Source of the DNA: Nemopilema nomurai
Taxonomy: Eukaryota > Cnidaria > Scyphozoa > Rhizostomeae > Rhizostomatidae
NCBI GenBank assembly: GCA_003864495.1
Contig: ML133395.1
Coordinates: forward strand, 88,856-152,855
Length of the DNA: 64,000 nucleotides
Reading direction: 5' to 3'
The notes under the pieces are model-generated. The model saw nothing but the letters and a program-made list of their open reading frames with translations. It searched no databases and was not told the origin of the DNA. Made by a program: the position numbers and the translations under genes. This document shows, in pieces, positions 22,793 through 32,095 of the stretch. Numbering within the stretch: the stretch's first letter is position 1; the number at the start of each line of letters is the position of its first letter.

Positions 22793-24038
22793 TTGAGACT
22801 AAAACCTAGCTTATCGTTTTGGGCGCCGTATATTGGTCCTAAAACAAGAAAAAATAATTTTCTATTCAACACAGAGTATAGAAAATTAAGTACCACCACG
22901 GGGGAACCAGAATGTGAGTGCCGTGAATTGACAGAGGAAAGGCTGCTCAACACTGTAATGGAGGGGAACTTAAAAGATACTGCTGAAATGATTGGTATAA
23001 GCACTAAAGGCTCGAAACTAGACATAATCAATCGTATTAAAAGAAGCATACAAAGTAAAAGTGGACAGTTTAACAAAATATTCAAAAAATTGTTCGGTTG
23101 TTTGGGTGGATAGCTAACGCTTTCGTGTAAACATGGAATAATTTATGCTGTTAAATATCTTCTCAGGTCAGAGAGTCCACGTGACTGTATAGACATTTTG
23201 CGGAGCATAAAATACCGGCCTAACATCTTAATAAACGACATGGCTCATATGGTCGCCAATTTAGGAGACAGGCGTCACCCAGGTTTATTCGCCCCATATG
23301 CAGGACGAGCTGCAGAAGCTTCATATGAAAATATCGAACTGGCTGTCAATAATTCTTTTCAAGTCTCGATGCCCTGGCTTGAAAGTCATGGCCAGTCCAA
23401 AACGCCACAAAACGGTAATTATGTACACCCAGTAACAGGGAGTGACTCTAGCGCTCCTCGACAGGTTACACGAGTCTAATACAAATAGGGAGGTAGAATC
23501 ACTAAGAAGAATTGTGTAAAGGAGCTTTTTGGAAAAATAAACAGTGAAGCAGCAGAACAGCTTCATGGTGTTCACAATTTGAATTTGCTAACACGACTAA
23601 ACCAAATGCATCCTCTATCTAACCCACATTTTCATGTTTCGTTCGCTAACTGACTTAAACAATGAAAATGCGAATTCCAAAAGACTTTTTAACATAGATA
23701 ATGAGACAGGACTTAAGGTGCAGTTCGACACTTTCGGTAGAATGACTGTGTCTAGTGACCCGTCCAAGCAAGTGAATTCTAGATATAAAGAAAAAACTCT
23801 ATCGGTAATGACTGACTGTTCCCCTTTTGAGAACCGTATGAACAGCCTGACTACTGCAAATGGAATGCATTCACCAAGCCAATCCATAATAAGTCAACTT
23901 GACCACAAATTGGAACAATGTGAAGACGATTCAGAATTAAGTCCAGTTAAAAAGTTATCACCTGGTGTGTGTGGTACCAAGCCTGTTTTGCGGCAAATAT
24001 TAATGAACAAAAGTCGGCTTGGCTGCCAGACATTTTAG
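22793..24038 (+). pseudogene. HMGXB3-like (SWIM/KDZ-like) element, 3' part
   Basis: The blocks appear in the same order as in the family: FWAPYIGPKTRKNNFLFNTE, TGEPECECRELTEERLL, a SAP-like helix pair (AEMIGISTKGSKLDIINRIK) and KLFGCLGG. After an in-frame stop come CKHGIIYAVKYLLRSESPRD, ILINDMAHMVANLGDRRHPG (with a conserved D), PYAGRAAEASYENIELA and FQVSMPWL. Then follows a looser tail from about 23500, including QLHGVHNLNLL and LKVQFDTFGRMTVSSDPS, to the stop at 24038. Stops at 23111 and 23478 and a few shifts make it non-functional as read. With 9690-11220 and 14221-14263 it forms one gene body now stretched over 14.3 kb by insertions. Confidence 0.75.
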
Positions 24039-24379
24039 TTTAGGCCAAACTCTATATCTGTCCTGCCTGCAATTTGGGCCTACAGTATTACAATAGCTAG
24101 CTTAGTTTATTTAGTTCTTGCTACCCCCTATAGGTAATCTGCGTTATTATTTCTTTAATTTGATAATTTAATGCAGGGGTGTTCTGCCATTCTAGCTAGC
24201 CTAGGTATAATCAATGTTTTCGTTGCATGCCTAGCATTATTTTGTAGGACCTCACCCAGGCTTGTAATAAAAATGTGTATTGAGAATGATTCCCACAGTG
24301 CTATAACACTGAAATGAAGCTGAAATGATGCTGCAAATGCATATCCATCAGATGACGAGGGAAGCTCACCGCCAGACCC
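24039..24379. other. no recognised gene
   Basis: AT-rich flank beyond the HMGXB3-like element. Nothing is recognised. Confidence 0.5.
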
Positions 24380-24640
24380 TCATCTACAGATGTCTCTTCG
24401 GCTCAGGATGATGATGAACAAATACAAAGTGAAAGTGTTGCAGAAGGAAGCTCTACCAAAAGCAAAAAAGGCAGGTGGAAATGGAACGACAAGAGAATTG
24501 AAAGCTTGATAAGTTGTCTTATAAGTATAAAGTAAAGAAGGATTTTGAGGGTAAGGACATGGAAGCCGACCTAATTAAATTATACAAGGATGTAAGAAAG
24601 ATGATGTTTGAATTACCCCCAAACATGGCGGTCATCAGTT
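24380..24640 (+). pseudogene. MADF/Myb-like domain fragment
   Basis: Across two frames: DDEGSSPPDP, then SKKGRWKWNDKRIESLISCL, then YKYKVKKDFEGKDMEADLIK and LYKDVRKMM. The pattern of W, R-I-E-x-L-I, a KDFEADLIKLY-like helix and a following V-R-x-M is that of the Myb/MADF-type DNA-binding proteins carried by many animal DNA transposons. Stops interrupt it and no element ends are visible. It could be a relic of a Harbinger or similar element. Confidence 0.5.
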
Positions 24641-24779
24641 TTTGTTCAAACTTGTTTAGGTTAATTAAGGGCTGGTTGTATACCGCCTTTTCCGGTAGGA
24701 TTATGATGAATTTAGATTAAATACATTGCAATGAAATACGTTGAAATATGTTTTATGAAAACCAGCCTTAGTGGGGGTT

Positions 24780-24887
24780 ATAAAAGGTTTTCTTTAAATG
24801 GAAAGACGTTTAAAAAGGCCTAATCGTGGAAGCACTGTCCGGTCTTTTTGGCCAAAAACATTTAAATTCAAGTGGGAAAAATTCATC
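24780..24887 (+). pseudogene. fragment related to hAT-like remnant at 39.6 kb
   Basis: The sequence around 24795-24880 (AATGGAAAGACGTTT, AAGGCCTAATCGTGGAAGCA, GGCCAAAAACATTTAAATTC) is a diverged copy of 39628-39705. There it continues into a hAT C-terminal dimerisation block. Only the part before that block is present here. Confidence 0.55.
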
Positions 24888-24959
24888 GTTGCGATGAAAT
24901 ATGTTGTTGCGATGAAATACGTCGTTGCGATGAAATACGTCGTTGCGATGAAATACGTC
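24888..24959. repeat. 18-bp tandem repeat, four copies
   Basis: Four copies of GTTGCGATGAAATACGTC (the first has two differences) run without interruption and would encode VAMKYV repeats. They start at the point where similarity with the 39.6 kb relic stops. Confidence 0.95.
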
Positions 24960-24985
24960 GAACAGTGGCGGCTTGCGGCGGTACC

Positions 24986-27900
24986 AGGGTGCATTTCATG
25001 TAGGTAGGCCCGAATATGTCCGGCGTGGGCTAAGAAAAATGCCTTGGCGTAGAAAAAAAAATTCTGTTTTTTAGCGTGTCAGCGACAGAAAACCCCGAAT
25101 ATCAATGACTTGTTTAGAATTATTGGCGTATCGTTGACAGAAAACGGCGTGACGGCGTGGCGCATCGCCGAGATATGATTTGATATGCTTAACTAATCTC
25201 CTCTGCGAGGTGTTTTCTTTGATTTCTATATTAGTTTCGTTATTCCGTGGTCCATGGTTCTGTGGTCCGTATTTCGACACAAAGAAGGAAAAATCATGTC
25301 AAGGAGCATGCTGAGTATTATATGCACCCTGGTGAGTCCATATAGATAAGGCGTTTCCCGACAGAAGTTGGGATGACACTTTCAAACGGAAGTACTGTCA
25401 CAAAAAGGAAGTACTGTCACATTTTCGAACGTTTGTCATGTGGTCTCAATATTAAATGAAGAGGCAAAGCCAAGAACTTGCGTTCCGTTAGAATATTACA
25501 TGGATTGAAATGGATATTGATGAAAACGGTAGGTTTTTAATTTTCCTGTGTATGTACTTGATTTTGCAAACTTTAAACAAGTGCAATAAGTGATAGATTC
25601 AAACAATCAAGAGGGGAGAAGTTGATGACTTAAAAGTACGTACTTACGCTCGAGGGAGGGCAACCTCCAAACCGTACAAAAGCAAACAGTAGGGAGGGAG
25701 ATCCAAAATCGATGGATATTGAGCACAAGTACTGTTTGAATGGCCCCTAAGGCCAATTAATGTGGAGGGGGGCTTTAGATTTTTCTCTATTTTGCAATCA
25801 TAATAAACGTTTCGGTTAATTTGGTTTCTTACACCTTCACTTCTATGCTTCTATGGCTTCTTAATCACGCACATTTTTGTAAGGAATGAAATGCTGGCCA
25901 AGCAAAGACTAATTTTGGTTTAATCTAATTAGCTCATATTATTTTTGAATTGCCCAAGAAAAAGAGGGATCGCTTTTAATGAATAGCGGGAATAAAATGA
26001 ATAAAATATAACAATTAACGTTTTTCAGATAATCAACAGAAACAAAGTCGACAGCAAAGTATAGGAAAGAAACAAGTGATTTTGTCCTGGGCGAAAGGAT
26101 GTGCAAGTAGTAGCAAAGAAGTTTTCCCTGAAAAGAGACAAAAAATCTCGTCAGAAAAGGGCAGCTTTACTTGCTTGCAATGCTTTGAATTACACTTGAA
26201 AGGAAAAAGGGATGAAAGATATACATCTGTATGCAGAACAGATCATTCAACTGTTCAACGTCATAAAAATAGATGGCACAGCATTCCTGGATCGAAGTTA
26301 TGCACAATTGTTCCAACAGCTGCAAAAGAAGTGAGTTCATTGAAGTTAAAATATGCAAAACAGAACGTATCAGAAGTCACTACACCTGAAGAAAGAAACA
26401 CCAGTACAACTTCATCACAGATTATTTCAATAGACCCGGTACATAGCACTGCAGCAGCTCAAGGCAAAAACAATCTAGAATTAGCTACGCCAAGCTACGA
26501 AGAATACCTTGATGAACTTGAATCAAATACTGAAAGTGAGGAAAATAAATTAATGGAGGCCTTATCACCCATAGAGCCCCTGGAACCCCTGGAAGCATGC
26601 AGCAACGAGCCTCAGTTGATGACAGAATCAAGTGACAAAGAAACATTGGATGGGATAGAAATATCTGGAATGGACACTCAAAGTACACTTTTATCTTTTA
26701 GAACTGAAAAATTAGATGCAACAAAGAAGAACAGCACCGTAGACATGGATGCCATTATGACTGAGATAAATAAATTAAGTTTAAAGGTGGATGATATTGG
26801 AGCAAAGCACAGAAGCTTACAGCAGCTTGTTTTTGAAGACCCAGAGACTGGAAGGCAAGTTGCTGCAATGAAGAAAGCCAACAATATCAATGAATTAGTT
26901 GAGGCATCAAAGCCAATTCAGTGGTTCTATGATGAGAAAAGTGGTTGTGCAGTTCTGAGATGTTTGCCATGTTATGAGCTTCATCTGAAAGCTAAGCCAA
27001 CATTAGCCGATTTAACTCCATTACAAGCACAGCGAATCCTTAATCCAAGAAGCAGTGGAACATTTGCAACTGGAATTTTCTTGAAAAAGGAAATCGCGAG
27101 TCTTAATCAAAGGTCATAATAGGACTTGGTACCGGGAAAAAAATATGCTAATTGACCACATGTGTATCATAGGAAACGGCTCAGAGACACATAAAATTGC
27201 CATGGAAGCATACAAGCAGGCTTTGAAATCCAATAATGAAAATGCAACAACTGCAACACATTTATTTAAAGCGGCTATAGTGGATTTGAAACTTGGTGCA
27301 GCAGCAAGAAACTTTGAAGTGTTAGTGTCTTTACTCGCAAATTGCTCTGTAAATGTTGGAAACATTGGGCATGGCAGGAATCTGTTTAATGACATACTGT
27401 ACTGCCTGGAAAAGTCGATGAACAAGAAGACGGCAGAATTCCTTAATCAGCCACTCCCATCAACATTCCTTCCTCCACACTTTTGGGTTACCATTGATAA
27501 AGCTACACCAGCCAGAACAACAAACCAAGCAGTATTGGTTGTCGCCAGAGATAAGAATGGGATACCCTCCCCAATACCTGTTGCAGCTCCTGCCATTTAT
27601 ACAGAATTTACCGAAGCCTCATATGATATATTGGCATTAAAACTTCTGGAAGCAATTTCTGATAATTTCTCCCCCCAAATTCTGGAAAGGCTTTGTGGTG
27701 TGGCAGCTGATGGCCCTTATCAGGCTTCTGGATTCAGAAGTTCACTTTTTCGGCAACTGGAGATCCCAGAGCATGTAGACAAAGTGATCGCTCTCCCCAT
27801 AACGTGGGATACAGCCCATGTTTTAAACCTTGCTGTTACCGAAGTAAGAGATGCTAACTCACCTGGTGGAGAACATTTCCGTAGATTTATCAAGAGATGT

Positions 27901-29745
27901 AATGTGTTCAATCATGTTTTGGCAAATGGAAAGGGGTTTGCCTTTTTGCAGATGGTGGACAGTACTGCGAGACGACCTGTGTCATATGCTACTCAGCGTT
28001 TCATGAGTTCATCGTATGAGCAGTGGCTCAAAATTGAACAGAGCTACCAATCGTACTGGCAGGCATTTGAATTGTTACATCCACGGAGGGATGAAGACGA
28101 AGAGTGGCAATACACGATTGCTGGAAGTGATTTTGTGGCAGATCTTTTATCCTTTTTGGATATCATGGATCCTATTATTGATCTGATGCTGAGAGCCCAA
28201 TCACTTGACACTCCAATCTGAAAGCTACAAATGTGGTGGCCTAAAGTCAGAGAAATTCTGCTAAAAGCTGTAAAAGGGAACCCCCTGGTCTTTCCTAGAC
28301 TGTCAAAAGTCGAACACTCTTTGATACCTGGCTTAAAATTCAAAGGAGTTGAATTACTTCAAGGTTGGCTCATAACGAAAGATAATGGAAAAAATGCAGA
28401 TGGAAATTCTCGCTTTACGTGGCATTTGCGTGACAGTAAAGATATCGAAGAAGATCGCAAGAATTTGGCCAAAGAGCTATGTGAAGCTTTGAATATTAGA
28501 ATTGAATCGCTTGCTGAAAAATCACCATCAACATTTGAAGTATTTGATGCGGCGAATCTTGTTAAGCTTCACTGTGGAAAAAGAGTTAATAAAGAAATAA
28601 AATATTTTGTAGATGAAGGTGAGTATGAAGTATATGGAGTGGAAGAATGTAAGCGCATATTAACAACGATTAGCGAGCTAAAACATGTGAAGGAATCAGG
28701 GATGAATTTCGATTCAAGAATGGCGTATCTTTACATGTCCAGAATAAAAAACGCTGTTAAAGCAGGCATCTGGAATGGCAAGTGCCCAGAATGGTTTATT
28801 ATAAGCCAAAATAATGTTAATTTACATACTCAAAATGCAACACTTGAAGAGTTTGAAGAAGAAGAAAGCAATACATTAGATTGTCAGTTCAAAATGGTAT
28901 TTTCAAATGGAAAAGTTATGAAAGTGCGCTTACATGAACAGCGAATGTACCAATCATTTTACAACAACGAAGAAATCTGTCACATTGCAAGTAAGCCATC
29001 TTGCGCTCTAATTGACATTCTTTTGGCTAAGGGAGGGCCTGAAGCAATAGCTGAAAGCTTTTACAGCTCAGTGAGATCGCAACAACAGTCAGGAGGGCAA
29101 TCGAACGAAACACTGGCTAGAAGAACGAAGCTGCAATGGGCCTTGCCGTCACTTCAAAACTGCAAAAATATTATCAAGGATGGGATTAAAACTTACATTC
29201 AGGGAGATGATAAATTGCGGCCGCACCGACAGAACACGTTTTTTTCCAGTAGAAATAAGGATTATGTTGTATCAAAGGTAATTGATCGTATTGACAGTGA
29301 TAAAGGCCGTTGTCCTTTCCTGTCTGATAATTGAAAGGTACTCTGGTATGAATAAGCTACGTACTAATATCTTATATTTCATTAACTCAACTGTTTTGTT
29401 TCTCTGTGAGATATGTTTGTGCATGAATGTATTGCCAAATCTTTGAAATTAATTGTTTGAAATCCAGGTTTTGTTCTTTTAATTTTTTATATAGCTAACT
29501 ATTCTTTAAATCGTTTTCGTTAATTTATGAAATTTTAAGTGAAAATCTTGTTGTAGTTCTCTTGTCATTCCTCTCAAACCTTTATTATACGATTCTCAAA
29601 AAGAGGGTCACCAAAAATATTCGACCAGAAACGTTGGCTGTTGGCGTGCTGCTAGAAGCACCCTTTTTTAAGTCCACAAGACTTGGCGTAATTTATGAGT
29701 GCCAAAAAAAAGTGTCCGGCGTAGGATCAACATAGAATGCACCCT
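24986..29745. mobile_element. hAT-type transposon, 4,760 bp, with large uncharacterised protein
   Basis: The ends are inverted: the left starts AGGGTGCATTTCATGT and the reverse complement of the right starts AGGGTGCATTCTATGT, with a second shared block (GTCCGGCGT on both sides). Eight-base flanks GCGGTACC (24978-24985) and GGGGTACC (29746-29753) agree at seven of eight positions, as expected for an older hAT insertion. One gene on the plus strand occupies 25510-29334. Confidence 0.85.
25510..29334 (+). pseudogene. hAT-like transposase of an uncharacterised cnidarian-type family, one intron, two breaks
   Basis: ATG at 25510 gives MDIDEN. A GT-AG intron (25529-26028) joins in phase to DNQQKQSRQQ and ILSWAKGC. 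The N-terminal part has Cys/His groups (FTCLQCFELHLKGK with CRTDHSTVQRHKNRWH, and later AVLRCLPCYELHLKAK) suggesting DNA-binding fingers. The central part has VTIDKATPARTTNQAVLVVA, CGVAADGPYQASGF and WDTAHVLNLAV, equivalents of the hAT catalytic D, the DG motif and the H-x-LNL motif. The C-terminal third has conserved blocks (KGGPEAIAESFYSSVRSQQQ, RPHRQNTFFSSR) but no standard hAT dimerisation domain. It contains one frameshift near 27105 and one in-frame TGA at 28219-28221, where the family, as I remember it, has tryptophan. It is close to intact. The specific function of the extra C-terminal region is unknown. Confidence 0.75.
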
Positions 29746-29753
29746 GGGGTACC

Positions 29754-30086
29754 AGTCTAGTACCATTTTATTTTGAAAGCTTGAATTTTTTATATGGCTT
29801 TGTTTTGTTAATTTACAAAAATGCAAACATACTGAATTAATTGTGAAAACAATAGAAAGAGCGGCAGAGTTCAACACAGCCGATATCTGACCGTCTACCC
29901 TCCCTCACTTATCTCGTTGAATGACCTGTCTCTGCGCTGTGTTGACTATAGGCTACGGTACTAGACCTCATTTATCCAGTACTGCGGAAGACTGTCCCAT
30001 TGTATTTGTCGACACATCATGACGTAAAACTGTTTGTCTTTCGGCAATCCAACAATGGAAAATTCGTTCGCAGTACTAGATTCCTC
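29754..30086. other. no recognised gene
   Basis: Short AT-rich flank between two transposons. Nothing is recognised. Confidence 0.5.
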
Positions 30087-30177
30087 CATAGTCATTAGAA
30101 AAACACTGGTCTGGAAGGCCGGCAAACATCAAAGGGCTTTTCGCATTATTTGAAAGCATGTTGAATTCTCCAGTCAC

Positions 30178-30504
30178 GTGACAATATCCGTGCACAGCCT
30201 TGCACGGAAGTGTTTTATAGTGGCAGAAAACAACGAACGTCGCAGATCTTCTCGTAGAATTTCCCAACATAATGAAAATTCAGAGGTATCAGATGAAAAT
30301 TTGGACGCAATCTTTGAGGCTCTGGAGTTAGAGGAGAGTTTGCAACATGAGTTTGACGATGAAGTAAGCCTAAATAGAAGATTAAACCGATCAATGACTG
30401 ATAAGGGCCACGTACGTATTTCTAACAACTACTGGTTGATTCTTTCCATCTTGCTTGCTCTCTCAACAAAATTTACCACTGATGAAAATACTTCCGTTTT
30501 TTAA
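30178..30504 (+). CDS. short open frame inside the P-like element
   Basis: Codes for an acidic, serine-rich peptide (ERRRSSRRISQHNENSEVSD, LDAIFEALELEESLQ, then a hydrophobic stretch WLILSILLALS). There is no known domain. A GTACGT at about 30412 could be a splice donor, in which case only the acidic part would be translated, joined to something now missing. It lies divergent to the THAP frame at the other end of the element. Confidence 0.3.
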   Translation: MTISVHSLARKCFIVAENNERRRSSRRISQHNENSEVSDENLDAIFEALELEESLQHEFDDEVSLNRRLNRSMTDKGHVRISNNYWLILSILLALSTKFTTDENTSVF

Positions 30505-31235
30505 TTTTTTCCTGAAAGATCAGAAAATTAATTCCATTAAGTCGGCAATGCTGTTCAGCTTTCTTTTTTCTTATCGGCCAAATTTCGGACCCTGATTGTT
30601 GGTATGCTTTCTGCATGGAGACATCAACATCGGTATACAATAGATTTTGTAAGATCAAAGTAAATGAACAATTGAGACAAACTAAATCCTTGATACCCAA
30701 GGTTTCAGCGAGAACCAATTCAGTTTCCAATATTGTACTAGTTTCACATATTCAATAAATCAAATCTTTCAATTAGCTTGAGTAGCTTTCTCAGAATCGA
30801 TCTTAGGCCCCCAGAGTTATCTTTGCTTTGTTTTATTCGCTGTGATAAAATCGGTTAGGCATTTACATTCAATTATTTGTACCATTAACAAAATTGCAAT
30901 TTTGAAATTGCATTTGATAAATATTCTTTAACATACTGTGAGAGGATTTGTTGAGTTTCTTATTGTTGAGTGCCGTTGGTACGAAATTCATGCAGTGCCG
31001 TCGGTACGAAACTCATATTGAAAGGGGTGGGCTTACAGTTTTAAAATTGTTTGGGGCCTGAAAATGTACTCATGATAAAATAGACAGGCCTAGGCTCCTA
31101 ACCGCTGGCTTCAAGGTTCACTCGCAATCGATCTTTCAACGATCGAGTAAATTTTTATGAAAAAGGTATACTATAGGAAAATCACAAATTTAACTAGGCT
31201 ATTAGCATCAAATCGAATGCTAGATACTTAAAAAA

Positions 31236-31462
31236 TTATATTTGCTCTGGTAGGAAATGTTTTTCACATATAGAAACTCTGTCATTTTTCACTCTTTCTT
31301 TGAAGGCCTTGTCCAGTACCCTGCTCTTCGTTATTTCGTTCAGAAGAAGTTCACTCCATTTCATTTTTTCGTCGTTATTTGCCGTTGGAAGTTTAAAAAT
31401 TCCAATACCTTTCGTTCTACGGCTGCTTCCACAATTAAAACTGCACAATTATCGCCGGGCAT
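31236..31462 (-). pseudogene. THAP zinc-finger domain, start separated by one-base slip
   Basis: The minus-strand frame has SFNCGSSRRTKGIGIFKLP, a WSELL block, and VSICEKHFLPEQI, the closing C-x2-H and F-x-P-E-x-I of THAP domains. The natural start is at 31460-31462 (MPGDNCAV) in a different frame. One extra T in the T4 run near 31435 would join MPGDNCAV to NCGSS and restore the C-x4-C pair. The domain ends at a stop after about 75 residues, so no catalytic part follows. THAP domains bind the ends of P-type elements, which agrees with the inverted termini around it. Confidence 0.8.
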
Positions 31463-31629
31463 GATAAAATTGACATAATATATATCCACGATCAAAGCAT
31501 ACAAGAGTAGTGGCCGAAGCAGTGTGCACGGATAATGTCACGTGACTTTCAAAAATCCTAACAATAAGATATTCTTTTGATGTTTGCCGGCTTTCCAGAC
31601 CAGTGTTTTTCTATTGACTATGATTCCTC

Positions 31630-31870
31630 TTTCTAGTAGTATTGGGTGGCCGCCAAAATATGTCATTCCGTTCAAGATTATGAAAGCAACCCCGCAGTTT
31701 TTTCAGCAGTTTCAAATGACGTCAAACAAACTGAGAGGTATTCAAAGGCATCTTGTCTATTTTCTACTTCTGGGTATGACAGTGGGGTTATCCCAGTGAC
31801 TAATTTAACAGCCCGTACAATAATGCCTTATTTGGTTACTATGATGCAATTCTCTTCTCTATCCAAAATG
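31630..31870. other. short unassigned stretch
   Basis: Lies between the P-like element and the first 53-bp repeat. Two overlapping frames are open for about 70 codons each but show nothing recognisable. Confidence 0.4.
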
Positions 31871-31923
31871 ACGTAGGTTGGATGAATTTTGTATATATGG
31901 TTTATTGGCCTTTTCATTCATAA
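31871..31923. repeat. 53-bp direct repeat, left copy
   Basis: Identical over 53 bp to 36124-36176 (starts ACGTAGGTTGGATGAATTTT). The pair encloses the DIRS-type fragments and the hAT element, so it may be the terminal repeat of the retroelement. Confidence 0.9.
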
Positions 31924-32087
31924 ATGGGAATTAATATCCTTAATTCGAGTTAATACCCGCGGGGAAGGCGCTCACAACTATTTGGAGGTTCGTGTCGTGC
32001 TGCACGTCCACCTCCACAAGACTGTCAATCATAATTTGCTAACTATTGTTGTACTAATTACCTCGTGGTATCGTACAAGGCAGTGTC

Positions 32088-32095
32088 CTAGCAAA
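32088..32095. repeat. 8-bp target-site duplication, left (CTAGCAAA)
   Basis: CTAGCAAA precedes the hAT terminus at 32096. CTAGCATA follows the other terminus at 35006-35013 (seven of eight identical). Confidence 0.85.

Larger units (their letters stand above)
30087..31622. mobile_element. P-element-like non-autonomous transposon with THAP domain
   Basis: The left end begins CATAGTCATTAGAAAAACAC. The reverse complement of the right end begins CATAGTCAATAGAAAAACAC. The inverted similarity continues through CTGGTCTGGAA and GCCGGCAAACATCAAA and resumes further in around CACGTGACA. ATTCCTC flanks both sides (30080-30086 and 31623-31629), compatible with the 8-bp duplication of P elements. The only recognised protein is a THAP domain. 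At 1,536 bp it is too short for a full transposase. Confidence 0.75.

Noticed and set aside
24888..24959. Possible CRISPR-like array
   Set aside because: The 18-bp units are directly adjacent without spacers; it is a minisatellite in animal DNA.
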